Positions 45,550 to 54,578 of a stretch of 64,000 nucleotides of DNA are shown here, piece by piece; position 1 is the first letter of the stretch, and each line of letters opens with the position of its first letter. The notes below the pieces were generated by a model, which saw nothing but the letters and a program-made list of their open reading frames with translations, was not told the origin of the DNA and searched no databases. The translations under genes were made by a program, and so were the position numbers. The stretch is from Staphylococcus hominis subsp. hominis (GTDB lineage: Bacteria; Bacillota; Bacilli; Staphylococcales; Staphylococcaceae): NCBI RefSeq assembly GCF_002901845.1, contig NZ_PPQE01000025.1, forward strand, positions 62,001-126,000, read 5' to 3'.

Positions 45550-47520
45550 TTGAGAATAACAGAATTACTTACTAAAGAAACTATTGCTATGGATTTATCA
45601 GCTAGTGATAAAAATGGCGTCATTGATGAATTAGTTAATCAATTAGATTCAGCTGGTAAATTAAGCGATATAGCTCAATTTAAGGAAGCGATTCATAATC
45701 GTGAGTCACAAAGTACAACGGGAATTGGTGAAGGAATAGCCATTCCACATGCTAAAGTAGCAGCAGTGACATCACCTGCGATTGCTTTTGGTAAATCAAA
45801 AGAAGGTGTGGACTATCAAAGTTTAGATGGTCAACCTGCGCATTTATTCTTTATGATTGCAGCACCAGAGGGTGGCGCACAAACACATTTAGATGCATTA
45901 GCTAAATTGTCAGGCATTTTAATGGACGATACAGTAAGAGAAAATCTATTACAGGCTAATTCGAAAGAAGAAATACTTCGTATTATTGATGATGCTGATG
46001 ATGAAGCAACTAAAGAAGAAGAAAAAGAAGCTCAAAAACAAGAGGATGAAGCACAAGCAACAACTGGCGCATCAGCGAATGATAATGCTAACGAACCTTA
46101 CGTTTTAGCTGTAACAGCGTGTCCCACAGGTATTGCACATACGTATATGGCCCGTGATGCTTTGAAAAAACAAGCAGAAAAAATGGGAGTGAAAATAAAA
46201 GTTGAAACAAATGGTTCAAGTGGTATTAAAAACCATTTAACTCAACAAGATATTGAACGTGCAACTGGGATTATTGTAGCTGCCGATGTTCATGTAGAAA
46301 CAGATCGTTTCGATGGTAAAAATGTAGTTGAGGTTCCAGTAGCAGACGGGATTAAACGTCCTGAAGAGTTAATTAATACAGCACTTGATACAAGTAGAAA
46401 ACCATTTAAAGCACATGGTGGACAAAAAAATACAGATAAAGATAGTAATGATGAAAAATTAAGTCCAGGTAAAGCATTTTATAAACACTTAATGAATGGT
46501 GTTTCTAATATGTTACCACTTGTTATTGCTGGTGGTATATTAATGGCGATTGTATTCTTATTTGGCGCCAACTCATTTGATCCAAAAAGTCCTGAACACA
46601 ATGCGTTTGCAGAACAATTGTGGAATATTGGTAATAAGAGTGCCTTTGCATTAATTATTCCAATCTTAGCTGGTTTCATTTCTCGTAGTATTGCAGATAA
46701 ACCAGGTTTTGCAGCTGGCTTAGTTGGCGGTATGTTAGCAATTTCTGGTGGCTCTGGGTTTATCGGTGGTATTATTGCTGGTTTCTTAGCGGGTTATTTA
46801 ACACAAGGTATCAAATATATTACTCGTAATTTACCTCAAGCAGTTGAAGGTTTAAAACCAACATTAATTTATCCACTATTAAGTGTGACAATTACTGGAT
46901 TATTAATGATTTATGTATTTAATCCACCTGCAGCATGGTTAAACAATCTATTATTAAATGGTTTAAATAGTTTATCTGGTTCTAACATTATGCTATTAGG
47001 ACTAGTTATTGGAGCTATGATGGCAATTGATATGGGGGGTCCATTCAATAAAGCAGCTTATGTATTTGCGACAGCAGCTTTAACTGAAGGTAATGCTGCA
47101 CCAATAACAGCAGCAATGGTTGGTGGTATGATTCCACCATTAGCAATTGCCACAGCAATGTTTATCTTTAAACGTAAATTTACAAAAGAGCAACGTGGCT
47201 CAATCGTACCTAACTATGTTATGGGTCTATCATTCATCACAGAAGGTGCTATACCTTTTGCAGCTGCTGACCCATTACGTGTGATTCCATCAATGATGGT
47301 CGGTTCAGGTGTTGCTGGAGCGATTGCATTAGGACTTGGTTCAAGAATTAATGCACCTCATGGTGGTATCATCGTTATAGCAGCCACAGACTTTAGTCAT
47401 ATTATCCAAACTATCATTGCTTTAATTATAGGTACACTTGTTTCAGCAGTACTTTATGGTTTACTGAAACCAAAATTAACAGAACAAGAAATTAAAGCTT
47501 CAGAATCTATGGATGAATAA
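45550..47520 (+). CDS. fruA: Fructose-specific PTS enzyme EIIABC FruA
   Basis: 656 residues with domains in the order IIA-IIB-IIC. IIA (1-150) has the active His in GIAIPHAKV; IIB (about 170-270) has the active Cys in TACPTGIAHTYMARDA; IIC (about 305-640) is the membrane transport domain. It imports fructose as fructose 1-phosphate with phosphate from HPr. TTG 45550 is chosen because GGGGAG lies ten bases upstream; GTG 45541 overlaps fruK's stop and lacks spacing. Last gene before a terminator. S. aureus has nagA next; it is absent here. Confidence 0.95.
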   Translation: MRITELLTKETIAMDLSASDKNGVIDELVNQLDSAGKLSDIAQFKEAIHNRESQSTTGIGEGIAIPHAKVAAVTSPAIAFGKSKEGVDYQSLDGQPAHLFFMIAAPEGGAQTHLDALAKLSGILMDDTVRENLLQANSKEEILRIIDDADDEATKEEEKEAQKQEDEAQATTGASANDNANEPYVLAVTACPTGIAHTYMARDALKKQAEKMGVKIKVETNGSSGIKNHLTQQDIERATGIIVAADVHVETDRFDGKNVVEVPVADGIKRPEELINTALDTSRKPFKAHGGQKNTDKDSNDEKLSPGKAFYKHLMNGVSNMLPLVIAGGILMAIVFLFGANSFDPKSPEHNAFAEQLWNIGNKSAFALIIPILAGFISRSIADKPGFAAGLVGGMLAISGGSGFIGGIIAGFLAGYLTQGIKYITRNLPQAVEGLKPTLIYPLLSVTITGLLMIYVFNPPAAWLNNLLLNGLNSLSGSNIMLLGLVIGAMMAIDMGGPFNKAAYVFATAALTEGNAAPITAAMVGGMIPPLAIATAMFIFKRKFTKEQRGSIVPNYVMGLSFITEGAIPFAAADPLRVIPSMMVGSGVAGAIALGLGSRINAPHGGIIVIAATDFSHIIQTIIALIIGTLVSAVLYGLLKPKLTEQEIKASESMDE

Positions 47521-47538
47521 TAAACATTAATTTAATGA

Positions 47539-47575
47539 GCCTGAGACATAATGAGTTGTCTCAGGCATTTTTTTA
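47539..47575 (+). terminator. Fructose operon terminator
   Basis: GCCTGAGACA (47539-47548) pairs perfectly with TGTCTCAGGC (47557-47566), followed by ATTTTTTT. Confidence 0.92.
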
Positions 47576-47643
47576 TATATTGATATTTGGTCATTGAATT
47601 GAAAACGTGTTGTATCAAGATTATTTCAAGGAGTACTAGCATC

Positions 47644-47912
47644 GAAATCTTTGTAAAAAAGCAATGTTCAAAGAAATTTGGGGTGGAGTGCCAACAAAAA
47701 GGGTTTCCTGGGAAACCCAACGTTCAACGAAAGCTGGGGTTGGGGCCTCAGCAAAAAGGGTTTCCTAGGAAACCCAACGTTCAACGAAAGCTGGGGTTGG
47801 GGCCTCAGCAAAAAGGGTTTTCTAGGAAACCCAATGTTCAACGAAAGCTGGGGTTGGGGCCTCAGCAAAAAGAGTTTCCTGGGAAACCCAACGTTCAACG
47901 AAAGCTGGGGTT
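47644..47912. repeat. STAR-like tandem repeat, 57-bp unit
   Basis: Units begin at 47701, 47758, 47815 and 47872 (the last partial), with a diverged copy at 47644-47700. Each unit holds an 18-bp near-palindrome GGGTTTCCTAGGAAACCC, then AACGTTCAACGAAAGC, then TGGGGTTGGGGCCTCAGC and AAAAA. The GGTTGGGGCC core resembles the TGTTGGGGCCC core of staphylococcal STAR elements. The block is GC-rich in an AT-rich genome. Because 57 is divisible by three, all frames stay open; the apparent 114-residue and other ORFs here are repeat artefacts. Confidence 0.85.
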
Positions 47913-48290
47913 ACATTATCGAAGGGATTAACGAATTCTGTCCAATCTTTTATTATATAGTTAGTATATAATTAAAAAGACATAGATATATATGGACTTG
48001 ACTATTACTACAGATTGGGTTTAAATGGGAATTTGAGTTTAAGAAACAAATAACCATCCTGGAGTATTATTGTACTTTTATAGCATTTAATTAAAAATTC
48101 CTCACATATCATTTCTCTGATTTTCTTAAAAATTTATTACAAGGACTATTGAAGTATATATGAAATAGTAGTAAGAAAATCATTATATAATGCTTTTTAA
48201 ATGATTTTAAATGTTAAAAGCTTTCTTATTCTTATTTAACCATTTAGTATAGAAATATGGTAATATTAAAGTAATACATTTTTTTTGGGG
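47913..48290. other. Intergenic region between STAR-like repeat and mpfA leader
   Basis: About 380 AT-rich bases with no gene. The end of the region (48240-48290) probably has the mpfA promoter, followed by a T8G5 run at 48281-48291. Confidence 0.4.
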
Positions 48291-48373
48291 GTGTCTTAAT
48301 GGGAAGGTCTTAACATGCGTTTATAACGGTGATAAGTATGACGTATTAAATTCGTGTTACTCATTAGAGACAC
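48291..48373 (+). promoter_or_regulatory. Candidate structured leader RNA of mpfA
   Basis: GTGTCTTAAT (48291-48300) can pair with ATTAGAGACAC (48363-48373) with one bulge, closing a domain in which TAACA (48311-48315) pairs with TGTTA (48355-48359) and CGTT/AACG forms inside. The arrangement looks like a multi-helix aptamer or attenuator. It does not match the M-box or yybP-ykoY motifs that I know. Confidence 0.4.
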
Positions 48374-48382
48374 ATAATATTT

Positions 48383-48407
48383 GGAGGTGAATCCCTAGAA
48401 ATAGGGA
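48383..48407 (+). promoter_or_regulatory. Ribosome binding site followed by a GAAA-tetraloop hairpin before the mpfA start
   Basis: GGAGGTGA (48383-48390) is a strong Shine-Dalgarno but lies 22 bases before the first possible start, TTG 48413. The hairpin TCCCTA-GAAA-TAGGGA (48392-48407) fills that gap; if folded it brings the effective spacing to about 6 bases. The codon right before TTG 48413 is TAA, so no earlier start exists. Confidence 0.65.
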
Positions 48408-48412
48408 ACTAA

Positions 48413-49783
48413 TTGGAAACAGTGACCATAATTAATTTAGTAATATTTTTTCTATTAATCGCTTTAACAACCGTATTCGTTGGATCTGAATTTGCATTAG
48501 TAAAAGTACGTTCAACAAGAATTGAACAACTTGCTGATGAAGGTAATGGAAGTGCAAAAATTGTTAAAAAGATGATTGCTAATCTTGATTATTATTTATC
48601 AGCATGTCAACTTGGTATTACAGTTACATCTTTAGGTTTAGGTTGGTTAGGTGAACCGACATTCGAAAAACTATTACATCCACTTTTTAATCTATTACAT
48701 TTGCCAAGTGCAGTGACTACAACCATTTCATTTGTGATTTCGTTTATTGTTGTAACTTATTTACATGTAGTGTTAGGTGAGTTAGCACCCAAATCAATAG
48801 CAATACAACATACTGAAAAATTAGCATTAACTTATGCTAGACCATTATATTATTTTGGTAATGTCATGAAGCCATTAATATGGTTAATGAATGGTTCGGC
48901 ACGAGTAATTATTAGAATGCTTGGTGTTGACCCTGATGCGCAAGCAGATGCAATGTCTGAGGAAGAAATTAAAATCATTATTAATAATAGTTATAATGGT
49001 GGAGAAATTAATCAAACAGAACTGAATTACATGCAAAATATCTTTTCATTTGACGAAAGACATGCGAAAGATATCATGGTTCCACGTACACAAATGGTAA
49101 CGTTAAACGAACCATTTAATGTTGACGAATTACTTGACACGATTAAAGAACATCAATTTACACGTTATCCAATTACTGAAGATGGGGATAAAGACCATAT
49201 AAAAGGTTTTATTAATGTAAAAGAATTTTTAACAGAATATGCTTCAGGTAGAACAATTAAAATCTCTAATTATATTCATGAATTACCTATGATTTCAGAA
49301 ACAACTCGTATTAGCGATGCATTAGTTTCAATGCAACGTGAACATGTTCATATTAGTCTTATTATTGACGAATATGGTGGTACTGCCGGTATTCTAACAA
49401 TGGAAGATATTCTTGAAGAGATTGTCGGTGAAATCAGAGATGAATTTGATGATGATGAAATAAATGATATTGTTAAATTAGAGGAAGATATATATCAAAT
49501 TAACGGACGTGTCTTACTTGATGATTTACATGAAAAATTTGATATCACTTTTGAAGATTCTGAAGATATCGATACAATAGGTGGATGGTTACAAGCACAC
49601 AATACTAATCTTCAAGTTGAAGACTATATAGATACAAAATACGATCGATGGATTGTTTCTGAAATGGATAATCACCAATTGGTATGGGTTGTACTTAAAT
49701 ACCAATTTAATGAAACAAGACCTGTGATTAGTGATGAAGAGGAAGAAGACAATCACGATCATAAACATGAATCGGATGAATAA
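48413..49783 (+). CDS. mpfA: CNNM/CorC family transporter with CBS pair, MpfA
   Basis: 456 residues: DUF21 membrane domain with four helices (1-195; ACQLGITVTSLGLGWLGEPTFEKL is the conserved core), two CBS domains (about 205-330; MVPRTQMVTL, YPITEDGDKDHIKGFI), and a C-terminal CorC_HlyC domain followed by an acidic His-rich tail. CNNM proteins export Mg2+. I recall the S. aureus gene in this position as mpfA, needed for tolerance of high magnesium. Older annotation calls the family hemolysin C. Leader and spacer structures are listed separately. Confidence 0.88.
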   Translation: METVTIINLVIFFLLIALTTVFVGSEFALVKVRSTRIEQLADEGNGSAKIVKKMIANLDYYLSACQLGITVTSLGLGWLGEPTFEKLLHPLFNLLHLPSAVTTTISFVISFIVVTYLHVVLGELAPKSIAIQHTEKLALTYARPLYYFGNVMKPLIWLMNGSARVIIRMLGVDPDAQADAMSEEEIKIIINNSYNGGEINQTELNYMQNIFSFDERHAKDIMVPRTQMVTLNEPFNVDELLDTIKEHQFTRYPITEDGDKDHIKGFINVKEFLTEYASGRTIKISNYIHELPMISETTRISDALVSMQREHVHISLIIDEYGGTAGILTMEDILEEIVGEIRDEFDDDEINDIVKLEEDIYQINGRVLLDDLHEKFDITFEDSEDIDTIGGWLQAHNTNLQVEDYIDTKYDRWIVSEMDNHQLVWVVLKYQFNETRPVISDEEEEDNHDHKHESDE

Positions 49784-49784
49784 A

Positions 49785-49825
49785 AATAAAGGCACTTGGG
49801 TATGTAAACCTAAGTGTCTTTATTT
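49785..49825 (+). terminator. mpfA terminator
   Basis: AAATAAAGGCACTTGGG and CCTAAGTGTCTTTATTT form a long stem with one G-U type mismatch directly after the stop codon. Confidence 0.85.
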
Positions 49826-49895
49826 GTATGCGTAAAAGAAATTAAGTTATGCTAATTTTTAGTTGAAAAAATATATTGAATAGGATGTGGCATAA

Positions 49896-50735
49896 ATGAT
49901 AAATGATACACAAGTGTTAAATAATGGTTACCCAATGCCTAAAGTAGGACTAGGCGTTTATAAAATGGAAGATGATGAGATGGAAACCGCAGTACAAACA
50001 GCATTAGAAACGGGATATCGTGCATTTGATACTGCTTATTTTTACGGTAATGAACAAGCACTAGGTAAAGCTTTAAACAACAGTGATATTGCGAGAGAAG
50101 ACGTATTTATTACTTCTAAATTATGGAATGATTATCAAGGATATGATAATACATTAGAATATTTTAATAAATCTTTAGAAAACTTAGGATTGGATTATTT
50201 AGATTTATATTTAATTCATTGGCCATGTGAAAAAGATGGCTTATATATTGAATCTTATAAAGCATTAGAAAAATTATATAATGAAGGTAAAATTAAAGCG
50301 ATTGGTGTATGTAACTTTAAACCCCATCACTTAGAAACATTGATGAAAGAGACAACTATTGTACCTCAAATTAATCAAATAGAAGTTCATCCTTATTTTA
50401 ATCAACAAGATGTACAAGATTATTGTGATAAACATGATATTACTGTCACAGCTTGGATGCCACTTATGAGAAATCGAGGATTATTAGATGATTCAGTAAT
50501 TACAAAATTAGCAGAACAATATGACAAAACAACAGCACAAATTGTATTACGTTGGCATCTAGCCCATGACAGAATTATTATTCCTAAATCAAAAACCCCA
50601 TCTCGTATTCGTGAAAATTATGATATTTTTGACTTTAATTTAGAACTTACTGAGATTGCGGAAATTGATAGTTTAAATAGAAATGCACGTCAAGGTAAAG
50701 ATCCAGATGATGTAGCAATAGGTGATTTAAAATAA
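49896..50735 (+). CDS. Aldo/keto reductase
   Basis: 279 residues, AKR5-like. The catalytic tetrad Asp45 (AFDTAYFYGNE), Tyr50, Lys75 (ITSKLW) and His108 (LIHWP) is intact, as are the NADPH-binding PQINQIEVHPYF and IIIPKSKTPSRIRENYDIFDF segments. It reduces aldehydes or ketones, perhaps methylglyoxal or 2,5-diketogluconate type substrates, by analogy. Single gene between mpfA and the csbB-type gene, as in S. aureus. Confidence 0.93.
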   Translation: MINDTQVLNNGYPMPKVGLGVYKMEDDEMETAVQTALETGYRAFDTAYFYGNEQALGKALNNSDIAREDVFITSKLWNDYQGYDNTLEYFNKSLENLGLDYLDLYLIHWPCEKDGLYIESYKALEKLYNEGKIKAIGVCNFKPHHLETLMKETTIVPQINQIEVHPYFNQQDVQDYCDKHDITVTAWMPLMRNRGLLDDSVITKLAEQYDKTTAQIVLRWHLAHDRIIIPKSKTPSRIRENYDIFDFNLELTEIAEIDSLNRNARQGKDPDDVAIGDLK

Positions 50736-50861
50736 TATAGTTTAATTATTACAAAAGCTAGAGTTAATATTAATTATTTGTTAATTACATGGTTATTAGT
50801 AGAATATTTATTGATTTTATTGATACAATATTAGAAAGAATGTAGAAAAGGATGTAATTAG

Positions 50862-51845
50862 ATGAAAATCAGAGTCATTATACCTTGCTTCAATGAAGGT
50901 AAAGTCGTAAAAAAAACTTACGATAGATTGACTGAAATTTTGACGGAGAATAGTAAAACTCGTCGTTATTATTATGACTTGTTATTTATTGATGATGGTA
51001 GTAAAGATAATACGATTGAGCATATACAAAATTTAGCGGAATACGATGAACATGTTAAATATATTTCTTTTAGTCGAAATTTTGGTAAAGAAGCAGCAAT
51101 GATTGCTGGTTTTCAACACAGTGTGAATGTTGATGCAGTCGTAATGATTGATGGAGATTTACAACATCCTCCGGAATTTATACCTAAAATGATTGAAATA
51201 TATCAACAAGGTTTTGATCAAGTTGTCGCTAAACGAGATCGTAGTGGTGAAAATATTGCACGTAAAACATTGTCAAAGTTGTACTATAAGCTCATTAATA
51301 GCTTTGTCGAAGATATTAAATTTAGTGATGGTGTAGGCGATTTTCGATTATTAAGTCAACGTGCAGTTAAATCGATTGTTTCATTAAATGAATATAATCG
51401 ATTTTCTAAAGGATTATTTGAATGGATAGGGTATAATACAAAGATCTTTACTTATAAAAATGTAGAACGAGAAGCTGGAGAATCTAAATGGACATTTACC
51501 AAGTTATTAAATTATGGGATTGATGGATTAATATCATTTAATAATAAACCACTGAGAGCAATGATATATCTTGGAATGTTTATCTTTGGATTAAGCATCA
51601 TTTATATTATTTATTTGTTAATAGGTATTTTAATGAATGGAATTAATCATCCAGGTTACTTTACAACAATAGCAGCTGTATTGTTATTAGGTGGCATTCA
51701 GTTAATGTCTATTGGTGTCGTTGGCGAATATATTGGGCGAATTTATTACGAAGTAAAACAAAGACCAAAATATATTGTGGAAGCTTCCAATTTAAAAACA
51801 CCTATTGAAAAAGTAGTTGCAGAAAAAGAAAAAATTTATCAATAA
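50862..51845 (+). CDS. CsbB/GtrB-type polyprenyl-phosphate glycosyltransferase
   Basis: 327 residues. GT2 domain (1-220) with IDDGSKDNT, MIDGDLQHPPE (DxD-like) and DFRLLSQRAV, then two C-terminal transmembrane helices (about 232-255, 270-292). Such enzymes charge undecaprenyl phosphate with a sugar, which a YfhO-type membrane enzyme then transfers to lipoteichoic acid or another wall polymer. In S. aureus the same gene lies beside sae; here the sae genes are missing. No yfhO is in the window. Confidence 0.9.
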   Translation: MKIRVIIPCFNEGKVVKKTYDRLTEILTENSKTRRYYYDLLFIDDGSKDNTIEHIQNLAEYDEHVKYISFSRNFGKEAAMIAGFQHSVNVDAVVMIDGDLQHPPEFIPKMIEIYQQGFDQVVAKRDRSGENIARKTLSKLYYKLINSFVEDIKFSDGVGDFRLLSQRAVKSIVSLNEYNRFSKGLFEWIGYNTKIFTYKNVEREAGESKWTFTKLLNYGIDGLISFNNKPLRAMIYLGMFIFGLSIIYIIYLLIGILMNGINHPGYFTTIAAVLLLGGIQLMSIGVVGEYIGRIYYEVKQRPKYIVEASNLKTPIEKVVAEKEKIYQ

Positions 51846-51901
51846 AAAAATAAACATGTAAAAGCTCTTACATCATAGCTTCTTACATGTTTATTTTTTT
51901 A
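51845..51901. terminator. Bidirectional terminator
   Basis: TAAACATGTAA (within 51845-51861) pairs with TTACATGTTTA (from 51883), flanked by A- and T-runs, between two convergent genes. Confidence 0.9.
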
Positions 51902-52499
51902 AGTCATTTTCAAAATTATTATGTTTTAGTTGCCATAATAAATATATATCAAATAAAGCATAAATAATTATGAAGATATACCAAAATGATGTTAATAAAG
52001 TCAAAAGTATAATTGAAATAATAATAATTGTATGACCAATCATAATAGGGTGTTGTAGCTTACTCAAAAATTTAAGATGATTCATTTCATTTTTTGAAAA
52101 AGTACTTATGAAATCAATGCTTAAGCCTATGATAAATATAGCTGGAGCTAAATAAGGAATAGACATATAGACTGATTGGTCGCTAGATTCAAAAGTGATA
52201 AATAATGAGCAACTAATCATAATTGCAAAAATGAATGCAAGAGATTTATACTCTGAAATCATTAAGTATATATGTTTACGATTTAAATAATATTGTAAGA
52301 TTGTCCAACTTAAGAAAAATATAATTGAAGCAAATGTTATAAAATTGAACTTTTCAATCACAACACTATTAATAATAGCATTGATAACAATGGATAATAG
52401 AACGGAGTTAAACGTTAGTTGTTTGAAATGATGCCGATATAAATCAAAGCCCAGAACACATATGGTAATGGCTATATTAATAAATACATATATAATCAT
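51891..52499 (-). CDS. Polytopic membrane protein of unknown function
   Basis: 202 residues with six or seven hydrophobic segments and a basic C-terminus. I do not recognise a family. Single gene, minus strand, converging on the csbB-type gene and followed upstream by queE on the same strand with 108 bases between. ATG 52499 has AGGAG (complement of 52506-52510) upstream. Confidence 0.75.
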   Translation of the reverse strand: MIIYVFINIAITICVLGFDLYRHHFKQLTFNSVLLSIVINAIINSVVIEKFNFITFASIIFFLSWTILQYYLNRKHIYLMISEYKSLAFIFAIMISCSLFITFESSDQSVYMSIPYLAPAIFIIGLSIDFISTFSKNEMNHLKFLSKLQHPIMIGHTIIIISIILLTLLTSFWYIFIIIYALFDIYLLWQLKHNNFENDLKK

Positions 52500-52607
52500 G
52501 TTGTACTCCTATCACGTGTGTGTAGTTCATTAAAATATTATAGCAATTAAAATAAACTTAATCATTTCAAAACACTTAATAAATATTATTCTATTATAAT
52601 TTACTAA

Positions 52608-53324
52608 TTATACACCTTTCTTATTACTCCATAACAATGTATGTAACTGAGGTAAAACATACACATGATTCATATCACTGCTATTCATTACTGTGTCTAC
52701 AAGAGTTTCATAGCGACCAAGTAATTTTTCGGTATGATATTCAACATCATCATCTAAATAGGGATTTCCTACTTGCAAATAAAATGGAATATTAGGATAA
52801 CGATGATGAATCATTTTAGCAAATTGATAATCTTCTTTATCAAAAACAACTACTTTCAAGTTCAATGTTGATGGTATACATTGTTCTATGACACTATCTA
52901 ATATTTCTAAATTAGGCACCATATTAGAGCTTGGCGGTTTAGGACTAATTGTTAAATCGTTAATTTGTCGCATCCAAGGTTGAAATTTACTGCCTTGGGT
53001 TTCTAATGCCGTAAAAATATTTTTTTCTTCAAATAAATCTACTAAATCTTGAATCCCTTTGATTAATGCAGGGTTACCTCCAGAAATAGTGACATGATCA
53101 AATTGATTACCGCCAATTTCTTTTAAACGATCATAAATGTCTTGAGCAGTTAATAACTCTATATCATCTTTAGCGCTACCATCCCACGTAAAGGCGGAAT
53201 CGCACCAACTACAACGATAATCGCATCCTGCTGTGCGGACAAACATTGTTTTTCGTCCTATAACTCGTCCTTCTCCTTGAATAGTAGGTCCGAAAATTTC
53301 TAAAACTGGTATTTTTGAAGGCAT
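52608..53324 (-). CDS. queE: 7-carboxy-7-deazaguanine synthase QueE
   Basis: 238 residues, radical SAM enzyme: Cys34, Cys38 and Cys41 in AGCDYRCSWCDS bind the 4Fe-4S cluster; EIFGPTIQGEG at the start is typical of QueE and HVTISGGNPAL of the family. It converts 6-carboxytetrahydropterin to 7-carboxy-7-deazaguanine in the queuosine pathway. The start overlaps the stop of queD by one base. Last gene of queC-queD-queE. Confidence 0.95.
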   Translation of the reverse strand: MPSKIPVLEIFGPTIQGEGRVIGRKTMFVRTAGCDYRCSWCDSAFTWDGSAKDDIELLTAQDIYDRLKEIGGNQFDHVTISGGNPALIKGIQDLVDLFEEKNIFTALETQGSKFQPWMRQINDLTISPKPPSSNMVPNLEILDSVIEQCIPSTLNLKVVVFDKEDYQFAKMIHHRYPNIPFYLQVGNPYLDDDVEYHTEKLLGRYETLVDTVMNSSDMNHVYVLPQLHTLLWSNKKGV

Positions 53325-53743
53325 TATTTAATCTCCTTTGGACGATAGACAACATAACTTGATGGTGTTTCACGTAAATAAACTTGTACACATTTAGGTT
53401 TATTGTCATACTTGTTAAGATGAGCTTGTACGATTTCAAAAATTGTCTGTGCCACAATTTCAGTAGAAGGACTTTTATCTTTAAATTGAGGTAACTCATT
53501 TAATAAATAGTGATCAAATTGGTCATGGACCAATCGTTTTAATTCACTAAAATTAATTAAAAATCCATTATGGTCGAGTGCATCTCCAACAATAGTTAAG
53601 TTAACAAAATAAGTATGTCCATGTGTTCTCATGCATTTTCCAGCATCTTCACTAGGAATAAAATGTGCTGCTGAAAAATTGAAATCTTTATTTAATTCAA
53701 ATGTATAAGGGTGATTCACTGTAGGATAAACTTGTTGTATCAT
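53324..53743 (-). CDS. queD: 6-carboxytetrahydropterin synthase QueD
   Basis: 139 residues. Zinc-binding histidines lie in FSAAHFI and [12 protein letters not shown]; catalytic Cys in GKCMRTHGH and [13 protein letters not shown] downstream complete the family pattern. It makes 6-carboxytetrahydropterin from dihydroneopterin triphosphate. It overlaps queC by four bases and queE by one, so the three genes are translationally coupled. Confidence 0.95.
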   Translation of the reverse strand: MIQQVYPTVNHPYTFELNKDFNFSAAHFIPSEDAGKCMRTHGHTYFVNLTIVGDALDHNGFLINFSELKRLVHDQFDHYLLNELPQFKDKSPSTEIVAQTIFEIVQAHLNKYDNKPKCVQVYLRETPSSYVVYRPKEIK

Positions 53744-54417
53744 AATGACGCATCTCCTTTTTGTTCTAAATATTGATGAAGTCCACGTTGTCTTAATTTA
53801 CAAGCTGGACATTTTCCGCATCCATCTCCAATAATACCGTTGTAGCATGTAAGCGTATTGTGACGCACATAATTGAGAACACCTAATTCATCACTGAGTT
53901 CCCAAGTTTGCGCTTTATCTAACCACATTAAGGGTGTATGAATAACAAAATCTCTATCCATAGATAAACTAAGTGTGACATTCATAGATTTAATAAAACT
54001 ATCTCGGCAATCTGGGTAACCAGAGAAGTCTGTTTCACATACACCAGTAATGATGTGTTTCGCATTCACTTGATAGGCAAGAGCCCCAGCAAATGATAAA
54101 AATAATAAATTACGAGCAGGTACAAAAGTATTTGGTATACCATCTTCCCCTGTCTCAATTGTCATGTCATGTTTTGTTAATGCATTTGGAGTAAGTTGGG
54201 ATAGTAAAGACATGTCTAAAATATGATGTTTCAACCCTTGATCTTTTGCTATTTTAGAAGCTACTTCGATTTCTGTATTATGTCTTTGCCCATAATTGAA
54301 TGTGACAAGTTCAACTTCTTTAAAATGTCTTTTGGCATAGAAAAGACAGGTTGTACTATCTTGACCACCACTAAACACAACAATTGCTTTTTCAGAATTC
54401 AAAACACTGTTTGGCAT
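53740..54417 (-). CDS. queC: 7-cyano-7-deazaguanine synthase QueC
   Basis: 225 residues of the PP-loop ATPase family: [17 protein letters not shown] is the SGGxDS ATP-binding motif and [14 protein letters not shown] near the C-terminus holds the zinc cysteines. It turns 7-carboxy-7-deazaguanine into preQ0 using ATP and ammonia. First gene of the operon, downstream of the preQ1-I riboswitch. AAAGGAG is placed eight bases before the ATG. Confidence 0.95.
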   Translation of the reverse strand: MPNSVLNSEKAIVVFSGGQDSTTCLFYAKRHFKEVELVTFNYGQRHNTEIEVASKIAKDQGLKHHILDMSLLSQLTPNALTKHDMTIETGEDGIPNTFVPARNLLFLSFAGALAYQVNAKHIITGVCETDFSGYPDCRDSFIKSMNVTLSLSMDRDFVIHTPLMWLDKAQTWELSDELGVLNYVRHNTLTCYNGIIGDGCGKCPACKLRQRGLHQYLEQKGDASL

Positions 54418-54486
54418 AACGTTTCTCCTTTAAAAGTTAATATTTTTAATTTATGATGAAATAGAATGAAAACATTTGATATAAAA

Positions 54487-54521
54487 TATAAAAAAAGCCT
54501 ATCTCTATAAAAAGATAGACT
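54487..54521 (-). terminator. Attenuator terminator of the queCDE leader
   Basis: On the minus strand GTCTATCT (54520-54513) pairs with AGATAGGC (54504-54497), with one G-U pair, followed by U6 (54496-54491). It stands between the riboswitch and queC, so it must be conditional or read through. Confidence 0.85.
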
Positions 54522-54578
54522 TAAAATATGTAGAACATATGTACATTAAAAAGTATATATAAATATTTCTACAAAGGT

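Noticed and set aside
47701..47912. Possible CRISPR array
   Set aside because: The repeats are head to tail with no unique spacers and no cas genes nearby.
47587..47931. A 114-residue ORF and overlapping ORFs on both strands across the repeat block
   Set aside because: The unit length of 57 is a multiple of three, so frames stay open by repetition. The protein is a 19-residue repeat without start signals, and the DNA is a STAR-like element.
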